DNA from: Amyelois transitella
Taxonomy: Eukaryota; Arthropoda; Insecta; Lepidoptera; Pyralidae
Length of the DNA stretch: 64,000 bases
Direction: 5' to 3'
Assembly: GCF_032362555.1 (NCBI RefSeq)
Contig: NC_083527.1
Span: 7,254,001-7,318,000, forward strand
Part shown: positions 1-8,609 of the stretch, piece after piece
Layout: every line of letters starts with the position of its first letter
How positions within the stretch are numbered: the first letter of the stretch is position 1
The notes under the pieces: generated by a model
What the model was told of the DNA's origin: nothing
What the model saw: the letters and a program-made list of their open reading frames with translations, nothing else
Databases searched by the model: none
Made by a program: the position numbers and the translations under genes

Positions 1-6
1 TGCACT

Positions 7-268
7 AGCTGTGCCCGCAACTTTGTCCGCGTGGAATAGTTATTTTGGGCATCATTGAAGCCCTCAAGGATGAATAATTTTCCCCGTTTTTTCCACATTT
101 TCCAATATTTCTTTGCTCCTTATAGTTGCAGCGTGATGTTATATAGCCTAAAGCCTTCCTCGTTAAATGGTCTATTCAACGCAAAAATAATTTATCAATT
201 CGAACCAGTAGTTCCTGAGATTACCGCGTTCAAACAAACAAACTCTTTAGCTTTATAATATTAGTATA
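7..268 (+). repeat. Interspersed repeat, family R5
   Basis: Starts with a 'GTGCCCGCAACTTTGTCCGCG' -type head and ends in a run like TTTATAATATTAGTATAGAT. Near-identical copies lie at 13974-14222, 26062-26236, 33479-33672 and, inverted, 60100-60357. No coding capacity; the element class is not resolved from sequence alone. Confidence 0.8.
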
Positions 269-1122
269 GATAAATACAAACATATAATCAAGATATTCAT
301 TGAATAAATAATTTAAATGATTACGAAAAAGAATCTTCTAAAAATTGGCGCTTTAATCTCGACCAGAATATTTACTGAAAGCCATAATAACATCGATTCG
401 TCACATAGATTTTAAACACATTATCGACGTAATTCACAAGGTCAAGTTTTTTATCGATGACTCAATAGAAATTTATTTCGGAAAAGATATATATCAGCTT
501 CATAATCGCTTAATTAAAAACTTTTGAGCTGACGTAAAAACATTCTTAAGATTGTGTTTCTATCATTTGATGTATCTTTATTTATTTAATTGAAAACTAG
601 CTATTGCGCGGGGCTTCGCTCAAGCGGGAAATTCCAGAAAAATAGTAGCCCACGTCACTGCTGAAAGTCTATTCTATATCTGTGCAAATTTTCGTGAAAA
701 TCAATCCAGTAGTTTTTGAGTTTATTCGTAACAAAAACAAATATTTTCTCTTTATTATTCTTATAAGCAACACACTCAAGTGTTGGTAAAAAGCGTGCTC
801 GTCATCCCTTAGTCTTCGCTAACCAGATCAGTACCGAAGCATTTTTTGGAATTCACTCCAGGAGAAATTTAAGAAAAATCTTCGTAACAGAAAATTATAC
901 ATATTATTAATTAATTATATAATTATACATATACGACCACTGGAATAAGCCTAGCCGTTGGCGGATTAAAAAAAACTTTACCTACCCTCATTAATTATAC
1001 GGTGAACTTACAATGAGCAATTTATTTTGTCATTTGTTTGAGTCCCCATTAGTCTTTGGATGTAGGTATATTCTGAAGGCTGTGATGTGGTGGATAGGTA
1101 AGAAGCTGAAGACGGTGGAAGT
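269..1122. other. No gene seen; repeat remnants
   Basis: AT-rich. Bases 595-770 hold a piece resembling the ends of interspersed repeats (a 'gggcttcgctcaagcggg' head and text like the 3' parts of families R5/R6). The signal-peptide exon of the Kazal-type gene is not identifiable here. Confidence 0.5.
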
Positions 1123-1385
1123 TACATACATACATATAGTTACGTCTATATATGTACCTCGCGAGCTAGACAGAGCCAGCAGTTTAAAAAGACTGATAGG
1201 CCACGGTCAGCTATTTGGCTCAATGATATAATTGCGGTTCAAATAGTGACTGTTGCTAGCCCATTGCCTAAAAAAACGAAACGCACGTTTGTAAGCCTAT
1301 CCCTTAGTCGCCTTTTACGACATCCATGGGAAAGAGGTGGAGTGGTCCTATTCTTTTTTGTATTGGTGCCGGGAACCACACGGCA
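1123..1385 (-). repeat. F1 SINE-like repeat
   Basis: Inverted copy: begins in the (TACA)n side, reads through the 'gacagagccagcag' block and ends at the ACCACACGGCA terminus. Confidence 0.85.
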
Positions 1386-1448
1386 CTTTGATAATCAATT
1401 TAAATTACTATTAATTTCCCACTGATGTCTGTATCTACTTCCCCACAG

Positions 1449-1831
1449 GTCTCATCCTAGTACATCAAGCTATATCTGCACAAGGTACAGGGCAGGATTA
1501 CTCTGAAAATTTCGTATGCGGCACCGACGGTGTAACTTACGCCAGCAGTCATTTCATTTTAGCTCAGCTACTTCATAAAAACGTGGCCGTGAAGCACAAA
1601 GGGAGGTGTGACCTTCGAGATACTCCAATAAAGAAGATGTTACGATGCGATGTTGTCTATGGCTCTGAAGGACGGTTGGGTATAGAGGATTATACCAGAG
1701 ACGATGGAAGGAATTTAAAAAATCCTGGGACGAGGCTGACGTGGTCTGGAAACGTAGATAACAGAAAGCAGGAGAACAATGATGCCGTGGGGGTTAATAT
1801 TGGAATTAAGGGTATTTTAGCTCAACTATAG
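1449..1831 (+). CDS. Kazal-like secreted protein, last exon (partial gene)
   Basis: Exon starts after the acceptor CCCCACAG at 1448 in phase 1 (GT completes a split codon) and reads 127 codons to TAG at 1829-1831. It opens with the hydrophobic end of a probable signal peptide (LILVHQAISAQG) and then VCGTDGVTYAS, the signature core of Kazal serine-protease-inhibitor domains, closing with KGRC. Classical Kazal domains have six cysteines; only the third-type and last-type Cys are present, plus one more downstream (LRC), so inhibitor function is doubtful. The C-terminal ~60 residues are polar and unlike anything I recognise. The first exon is not found and may lie left of the window. An F1 repeat begins 7 bases after the stop, and its target duplication includes the stop codon. 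Confidence 0.6.
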
Positions 1832-1837
1832 ACTTTT

Positions 1838-2120
1838 CGTGTGGTTCCCGACATTGCCGTGTGGTTCCCGGCACCAATAAAAAAAAAAAGAATAGGACCA
1901 CTCCATCTCGTTCGGTTCCCATGGATGTCGTAAAAGGCGACTAAGGGATAGGCTTATAAACTTGGGATTCTTCTTTTAGGCGATGGGCTAGCAACCCGTC
2001 ACTATTTGAATCTCAATTCTATCATTAAGCCAAACAGCTGAACGTGGCCTATCAGTCTTTTCAAGACTGTTGGCTCTGTCTACCCCGTAAGGGATAAAGA
2101 GGTGATCATATGTATGTATG
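1838..2120 (+). repeat. F1 SINE-like repeat with target duplication
   Basis: Head is doubled (GTGTGGTTCCCG occurs twice), tail is (TATG)n. Flanked by the 11-base duplication TATAGACTTTT at 1827-1837 and 2121-2131. Confidence 0.9.
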
Positions 2121-2423
2121 TATAGACTTTTTCCAATATACATAACTTTCTCTGATTGGCCCGGATCTTGGATGTTTATCTATATATACGAATGCCTTCA
2201 AAAACATCCTATAAAAAACCCAAGTCTCGCAGCTCACTCTTTCTACTGTATAAAGTTGTGAGATCCATGTAATACCAAGTCGGTTAATCTATTTAGTCTC
2301 TACTTAAAGGACCTTCTGTCTTAAATTATTACATAAGTTATTATCATGCAATATTAAAATATTTTATGATTCATTACAACTACTATTATTAAGTTTATAC
2401 ACTATAAAATCTATGCTGTGCTG

Positions 2424-2682
2424 TGCCGTGTGGTTCCCGGCATAGGACCACTCCATCTCTTTCCCATGGATGTCGTAAAAGGCGACTAAGGAATAGGCTT
2501 ACAAACTTGGGATTCTTTTTTTAGGCAAAGGGCTAGCAACCTGTCACTATTTGAATCTCTATTCTATCATAAAGCTATACAGCTTAACGTGGCCCTCAGC
2601 CTATTCAAGATAGTCCACGTTCAGCTATTTGGCTTTAAGATAGAATTGAGATTCAAATAGTGACAGGTTACTAGCCCATCTG
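2424..2682. repeat. Two F1 pieces in inverted (fold-back) arrangement
   Basis: A + copy lacking part of its head (2424-2610) runs directly into a - fragment (2611-2682), so the two halves can pair. Confidence 0.75.
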
Positions 2683-2709
2683 AAGAGCAAATAAATCTAT
2701 TAGCATTAT

Positions 2710-2925
2710 TTATGTATCTTGATCAAATTAAGGACGTCCTGGTAAAGGGTCAGGTTAAAAGTACCCGAAACCGCTGAGCTTGCATGTAGAGAGTTATGAA
2801 TGTGGATGAAGCAAAGGAAGCATTGCAGCATTGCAAGAATGCAGAGATCGTGGCAAGTGGAAAGAGGTAGTCTCTACCTACCCCTCCGGGAAAGAGGCGT
2901 GATTTTATGTATGTATGTATTATTT
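2710..2925 (+). repeat. F2: 3' end of RTE-like LINE
   Basis: Contains the 'aaattaaggacgtcctgg' and 'ctacccctccgggaaagagg' blocks and ends in (TATG)n. Same sequence as the tail of the reverse-transcriptase fragment at 24507-25150. Confidence 0.85.
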
Positions 2926-2935
2926 TTGAACTTAC

Positions 2936-3601
2936 ATGAGAGCATCGGTAAACCTCAGTATCGGAGCCATTTGCAGCACCAGTATGAAGATACGGAGCCA
3001 GTGACGTCGGGTCACCTCGTTGGTAACCGAATCTTGCTGTTTGTCCTGTGCATACCTGGTAAATTAAAAGTTTGTTAATAGCAAAAGTCACAGGTAAGAG
3101 AGATGAGAGACAATTAAAAGGGCTAGGTATAGACATGTATATGAATTAATAAATATTTTAAAGATCCTTCGTAGATAGATAGATACTCTTTATTGCATCA
3201 TAAGAAAAAGAAAACAAAAAAAACACAGGTAATGAGGTACAAAGGCGGACTTATCGCTAAAGCAACTCTTCCAGTCAACCTTCGTAGATACAGAGGCAGG
3301 CTTTTGAAACATGTATGAAAACTCATGATCGAAACATTACTTACATTCTTATAGACACAGCGGTGTTCACAAACGCGGGAAACAGTATGAAGGCAAGTGT
3401 CCAACCGAAAGCTTCCATTTCCTGAGCCAAATAGTACCTCACGGCTATATTCAGGTCCACAGCTAGGTCCACAAAGTGGCCAATAATTGCTACAACGTAC
3501 ATGATTAAGTCTAAATTGGTGATAGATATGTTTTTCGGCATCCTATCTGGCTCGTCGTAAGAATGCCCATTTTGAAGCAATTCGCGAACAGCTTTTGGCA
3601 T
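2936..3601 (-). CDS. XK-related protein (XKR), exons 1-2, partial gene
   Basis: Exon 1 is 3601-3345 (ATG at 3601; donor GTAAGTA; 85 codons plus 2 bases), exon 2 is 3055-2936 (acceptor TTTACCAG, donor GTAAGT, again ending after 2 bases). Both splice in frame. The product has a short polar N-terminus, a first membrane segment around LDLIMYVVAIIGHFVDLAVD, then WTLAFILFPAFVNTAVSIR, and in exon 2 RRHWLRIFILVLQMAPILRF, which match the N-terminal membrane region of XK-related proteins (multi-pass; some vertebrate members are phospholipid scramblases). Remaining exons would lie to the left, beyond or within bases 1-2900, where I could not recognise them. Its start is head to head with Syntaxin-16, 942 bases apart. 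A LINE 3' end and RTE tail sit in or next to intron 1. Scramblase activity is not shown by this fragment. Confidence 0.75.
3165..3290 (-). repeat. LINE 3' end (family R8) in XKR intron 1
   Basis: Reads (TAGA)n, CTCTTTATTGCA and then 'aaggcggacttatcgct'. The same block recurs at 37128-37252 and in diverged form at 28830-28945 and 30420-30550. Confidence 0.65.
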
Positions 3602-3984
3602 TTCGGATATTAGATTTTATAATATGATTAATAAAGATTTTTAAGTATTTACTCGTTATTTAATAGTTATTAAAAAGGAAAGTAGCGTCGTCTTGCTTGG
3701 CGTGTACGTTTGGTTTAGCTTTGTTTACATTTTTGACATTATACTGACAGATCTTTACCGAACATGGTCTTGACATTGGTTTTCTTAAAATTTTCCCATT
3801 CCGATGGCATTGGCTCCACCCTTTCATTCATCATCCTATGATTTGTTACCCGGTTGCACAATAATTCATCTCATCAAGAGACATCTTGTTGCCTTTCCGT
3901 CTAGCCTATCCTCGGTCCCGACAATATATCAAGTGGCAGCTATCACAAAATTGTCTTCTGTCCTCCTTCGAAATATATCATTGT

Positions 3985-4215
3985 CATACATACAATATTG
4001 TTACATCTATATCCTTTGCGGAGTAGACAGAGTCAACAATCTTGAAAAGACTAAGTCCACGTTCAACTGGATGGCTTTATGTTGTAATTGAGATTCAAAT
4101 AGTGACAGGTTGCTAGCCTATCGCCTACAAGGAATTCCAAGTTTATAAGCCTATCCCTAAGTCACCTTTACGACATCCATGGGGAAGAAATAGTGTTTTT
4201 ATTCTATAGTGCCGG
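3985..4215 (-). repeat. F1 SINE-like repeat (diverged)
   Basis: Inverted; recognisable by 'ggagtagacagagtc', the 'agattcaaatagtgacagg' block and a damaged head. An F2 tail (4216-4343) follows it directly. Confidence 0.75.
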
Positions 4216-4343
4216 AAACATGAAGAGAGTTATGAATGTGGATGAAGCAAAGGAAGTATGCAGGGATCGTGACAAGTGGAAAGAGGTAGTCTCTGCCTAC
4301 CCCTCCGGGAAAGAGGCGTGAGTTTATGTATGTATGTATGTGC
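4216..4343 (+). repeat. F2: RTE-like LINE 3' end
   Basis: Truncated tail from 'tgaagagagttatgaatgtgg' to (TATG)n. Confidence 0.85.
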
Positions 4344-4543
4344 CGGAAACCACATGGCAATTCATTGCCATAATTTACCCGAACTAAAAAAACGGATCTC
4401 GTTTGTCATTACTGTCAATGTCATTTATGACAATAACAATCGTATCGTGTCGCTGCGCTGGAATGGCAGCAGTAAATCCCAAAAATTAAAATTAAATTTC
4501 TTGTAATTTGTAGTACATTCACTGCTGAAAAAATTCATTTACA

Positions 4544-7500
4544 ATGGTGTCACGAAGTTTAACTGAAGTGTTTTTGTTAATGCGTAACAATGCAATACAC
4601 AGCCGACATATATTCGCAGAACAGGTGCGGCATAAATATTGATTTATTTGTTTTTACGCAATGATACAATTTTTATCTAGAATACTGTGCCCCTAGGGAA
4701 TTGGGTATTATAATTTGATATCACAATGTTTTCTTACCACGCACGAAAAATAGTACAAGTATGTGCTAGAAATTAAGAACGATTTCTTATTTTATTCAAG
4801 TGCAATTTGGCTGTTACACTACCTGTCTAAGACGACTAAGGGTAAGGCTAATAAACTTGAGATTCTTCTTGTAGGTGATGGGCTGGCAACCTGTCACTAT
4901 TTGAATCTCAATTACATCATTACTTTCAGTCTGTTAAATGGCTCTGTCTACCCTGCAAGGGATATAAACGTGACTTTATGTTTGTACACTACCTGAAAAC
5001 ATCTACAGTATCTCTCATTTTAAGCTCCAATTGATTGGCCTTGATTTAGTACCATGACCACATGTAGAGAGAGTCATGACATATAGGTACTGTGCCATGG
5101 TCCATACCAACTTCTTTTCTCTGCATTATCAAACATTTTATGCTCAATTGTTATTTTACGTTTTGCTTATGAATTCCAGAGCGGTCAGTCGGAACGTGTG
5201 AGATTGATGAGAAGCAGCTCGCAAGATGCTGAAGCAGGTGTTGAACTCCGAACAGAATCCAATGCCCCTCCACCGTGGACTGACACATTGGAAGAACTAC
5301 ATTATGTTATTACCAGGTGACAATTTTGTTTTACATTTAACAAACTTTTAAGAAATTATTGCCACTTACAAAAAATATTGGCTTCAAAGAAACTTATTAA
5401 AGATTATTAAAAAAAAAACTAATTAATTAAAATTCAAATTAAAAACATCCTGGTAAAGGGTCAAGTCAAAAGTACCCAAAACCGCGATTGAAGCGAAGGA
5501 AGTATGCAGAGATCGTGGCAAGTGGAAAGAGGTAGTCTCTGCCTACCCCTCCGGGAAAGAGGTGTGATTTTATGTATGTATGTTCTCAGAAACTATGACT
5601 TTTATCAGACTGAAAATACTCATGTCTTGGCATGTTCTCATTTGCACCCTCTGCCGTTAAGCAACGTGGCCTGGGGTTCCGCTTTCCTACTGCCTTCTCA
5701 CCTTCTAAGATTATTGGTCCAGTAGATAATGCGTGAAGCAGCAACAAACGAACTGACTTTTGCATTTTTCATATTAGTCGGGATTGTCTTTCAAGTGGTT
5801 TCCGACACGGTATTTACATTTATATTTACCATTATTTATTTATCAAATTAAGGACGTCCTGGTAAAGGGTCAGGTCAAAAGTACCCGAAACCTCTGGGCT
5901 TGCATGAAGAGAGTTATGAATGTGGATGAAGCGAAGGAAGTATGCAGAGATCGTGGCAAGTGGAAAGAGGTAGTCTCTGCCTACCCCTCCGGGAAAGAGG
6001 CGTGATTTTTATGTATGTATGTATGTATAACGATATTTCAACCATACAATGCAAATATGTTACAAATTCCTTCTTAAAGAACAAGCATAATGTAATTTCA
6101 AATAAGAAAAAAGAAAACATTATCAAAAGATAGTTTGGACAGAATACATCATCATCTTTTTTAAAACAGCGCAAATATTTCACTCATTTTAGCATATTAT
6201 ATTATTATATTATTGCCGTGTGGTTTCCGGCACCAATACAAAAAAGAATAGGACCACTCCATCTCTTTCCCATGGATGTCGTAATAGCCGACTAAGGGGT
6301 AGGCTTATAAACTTGGGATTCTTCTTTTAGGCGATGGGCTAGCAACCTGTCACTATTTGAATCTCAATCCTATCTTAAAGCCATAAAGCTGAACGTGGCC
6401 CATCAGTCTTTGCAAGACTGTAGGCCCTGTTTACCCCGCAGGGGATATAGACGTGATTATATGTATGTATGTATGTATTTTAGCATATTTCCCGTACTTT
6501 CAGACTTAAAACCAAATTGTCCGAATTGCAAGCGCGCCACGAGCGGCAGATCCGGCGGCCGGCGTTAGACGATACCAGTGAACAGCAACATATAGGAAGA
6601 CTGACGTCCGAGATAGGAAGGCATTTCAATACCGCACACAGTCACTTGACAGCTATCAAGGCGCAAATGAGGCATGGTTAGTATTTAAATATAATGTATA
6701 CGTGACAAATTACATGTATTGAGTTAGCCTTGATGTAAGTTCGAAACTTGTGTTACGTGATACTAACTCAACGATACATACATATAATCACGTCTATATC
6801 CCTTGCGGTGTAGACAGAGCCAACAGTCTTGTAAAGACTAACAGACCACGTTCAGCTGTTTGGTTTTAAGATAGAATTAAGATTCAAATAGTGACAGGTT
6901 CCTAGCCCATCGCCTAAAAGAAGAATCCTGAGTTTATAAGCCTATTACTACATCCATGGGAAAGAGATGGAGTGGTCCTATTCTTTTTTCTATTGGTGCC
7001 GGGAACCACACGGCAAAAACTCAAAGATGCTGTATTTTATAATAAATACTAGTTGTTGCAATAACAATTTAATGTGTAGACTATTTACGAGTATTTCTAC
7101 GTATGTTGTGTTATTTGTACGCTTATAAGGCGGGAAGCAAAGCACTAAATATAACGCAATATAATAATAATATTATTAATTATTAACAATTAATAATATT
7201 GTAACCTGTTTTCATTGGTTGACTATCAGTAGATATATAGGAAGACGCTAGCTACAATAATATAGGAAGACTGAAAGTGGAGATTGGAAGACATTTGAAT
7301 ACCGCACGCAACACTTAACAGCTATCAACGCGCAAATGAGATAGGGTAAGTTGTTGCAACAACAACTTAAAGTAACCCGTCAGGTCAGAAACCACATCAA
7401 CTTAAAAAATTAACTGCGTTTTTGCCTGACAATTCATTCTTTTTCGCAGGCAGCAAAACAGAGCAGAAACTAACAGCGAACGTAGTTCTGGCCCTCGTCA

Positions 7501-8069
7501 CGACACTCCAAGAGTTGAGCATCCAATTCAGATCAGCTCAATCCAACTACCTCCGTTCCCTCACCTCCAGAGAGGAAAGGTCGAACGCTTACTTCGACCT
7601 GCCGAACTTTGAGGAACTAAGTTTAGATGACAACGAATTAACCGGTCTATCGAGTAACCAAACCGATTTGCTTTTTTCGTTACCGAGTACATCCGGTACC
7701 CAAAAAGGCTACGATGACCCAGAGACGTATGAGAAACAGGTTATGAGTCAAAAACAGTTGCTCCTTTTACAAGAGGAAAACACAAAGATGATCTCGGAGA
7801 GGGAGGAAGAGGTTAACAAAATTGTTAGATCTATAACGGACTTGAATGAAATATTCAAAGATCTAGGCCAAATGGTACACGAACAGGGTACTATATTGGA
7901 CAGGATAGATTACAATATTGAGCAAACGCAGACTCAAGTGTACGAAGGTTTAAAACAATTGCAGAAAGCTGATAGTTATCATAGGAAAAATAGAAAGATG
8001 CATTGTATATTAATACTGGCTGTGTTTGTTGTAGTTTTGTTTGCTTTGTTGGTAATTGTTAAGAGTTAG
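4544..8069 (+). CDS. Stx16: Syntaxin-16 (t-SNARE)
   Basis: Qa-SNARE of the trans-Golgi network that drives fusion of endosome-derived vesicles. Coding exons: 4544-4624, 5180-5316, 6504-6676, 7450-8069; all GT-AG and in phase, giving 336 residues, close to the usual ~325. The N-terminus (MVSRSLTEVFLLMRNNAIHS) matches the conserved Stx16/Tlg2 start; the R(L/I)K..L..L......RP.LDD block is in exon 3. The SNARE helix is about residues 245-307 with the central-layer Gln in VHEQGTILDRID, followed by a basic patch and one C-terminal membrane anchor (about 315-334). Introns hold F1 and F2 repeats; an F1 copy ends only ~25 bases before the exon 3 acceptor, and intron 3 holds a decayed copy of exon 3. 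An RTE fragment inserted at the stop codon leaves the frame intact. Identification is secure. Confidence 0.95.
4826..4990 (+). repeat. F1 SINE-like repeat, partial (Stx16 intron 1)
   Basis: Lacks the head; starts at the 'gactaaggg' block and ends 'aaacgtgactttatg'. Confidence 0.75.
5437..5585 (+). repeat. F2: RTE-like LINE 3' end (Stx16 intron 2)
   Basis: Short tail copy ending in TATGTATGTATG. Confidence 0.85.
5845..6030 (+). repeat. F2: RTE-like LINE 3' end (Stx16 intron 2)
   Basis: Starts 'tcaaattaaggacgtcctgg', ends in (TATG)n; close to the copy at 2710-2925. Confidence 0.9.
6215..6478 (+). repeat. F1 SINE-like repeat (Stx16 intron 2)
   Basis: Near complete. Its (TATG)n tail ends 25 bases before the exon 3 acceptor; TTTTAGCATATT occurs after it and a little before it. 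Confidence 0.9.
6772..7015 (-). repeat. F1 SINE-like repeat (Stx16 intron 3)
   Basis: Inverted near-complete copy ending ACCACACGGCA. Confidence 0.9.
7261..7352 (+). pseudogene. Decayed duplicate of Stx16 exon 3
   Basis: About 90 bases in intron 3 align to the 3' two-thirds of exon 3 (6591-6676), beginning with the same TATAGGAAGACTGA and ending GCGCAAATGAG followed by a GTAAGT donor. One base is missing near the middle and a TAA arises, so it cannot be read as a functional exon. A further TATAGGAAGAC stub lies just upstream (7236-7246). Confidence 0.8.
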
Positions 8070-8079
8070 TTAAGGTAGG

Positions 8080-8345
8080 ATGAATGAAAGCAGGTTGACT
8101 AAGCAGATATACAAGGAGAGTGTGGAGGGAATGGTCGGAGTGGGAAGGCCTAGACGAACGTATCTTGATCAAATTAAGGACGTCCTGGCAAAGGGTCAGG
8201 TCAAGAGTACCCGAAACCGCCGACCTTGCATGAAAAGAGTTATGAATGTGGATGAAGCGAAAGAAGTATGCAGAGGTCGTGGCAAGTGGAAAGTAGTAGT
8301 CTCTGCCTACCCCTCCGGGAAAGAGGCGTGATTTTATGTATGTAT
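8080..8345 (+). mobile_element. RTE-like LINE 3' fragment inserted at the Stx16 stop codon
   Basis: Reads in one frame as the C-terminal remnant of the RTE-like protein (starts MNESRLTKQIYKESVEG, as at 24898 and 26333), then the (TATG)n tail. A 14-base duplication GTTAAGAGTTAGTT (8058-8071 and 8346-8359) brackets it; the left copy contains the last two sense codons and stop of Stx16. Confidence 0.9.
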
Positions 8346-8509
8346 GTTAAGAGTTAGTTTGTGGCCTGAAATGCATTTTAAGGATAATGCCGGTAACGCT
8401 ACCTATGCTGATCGTCTGATGATCAAGAATCGGCGTTATGGTATCATTGATAAGGGAAAAACTGCACGGAATAGCAACATCCACTTATGTAGCGGATACC
8501 TCAATTGGT

Positions 8510-8605
8510 ACCGGTAATTTTTTAGGTTCGTTACCGGTACTTGCACGGGACGGATATGGCAAGAACCGCTGAGTACCGGTAAAAAATCAACATTTTTGTA
8601 CCGGT
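8510..8605. other. Cluster of four ACCGGT palindromes
   Basis: ACCGGT at 8510, 8533, 8575 and 8600, each within TACCGGTA or nearly so, just downstream of Stx16. Could be a regulatory cluster or repeat debris. Confidence 0.4.
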
Positions 8606-8609
8606 ATCA

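Larger units (their letters stand above)
3602..4543. promoter_or_regulatory. Divergent intergenic region XKR / Syntaxin-16
   Basis: 942 bases between two opposite starts, so it should hold both promoters. No TATA box is obvious. An F1 piece (inverted, 3985-4215) and an F2 tail (4216-4343) occupy the middle. Confidence 0.5.

Noticed and set aside
1013-1231. First exon of the Kazal-like gene
   Set aside because: The only donor-like site (GTATAT near 1067) leaves phase 2, which would break the frame of the following exon.
2800-3078. Plus-strand frame near 2.9 kb
   Set aside because: Runs from a repeat tail into the antisense of XKR exon 2.
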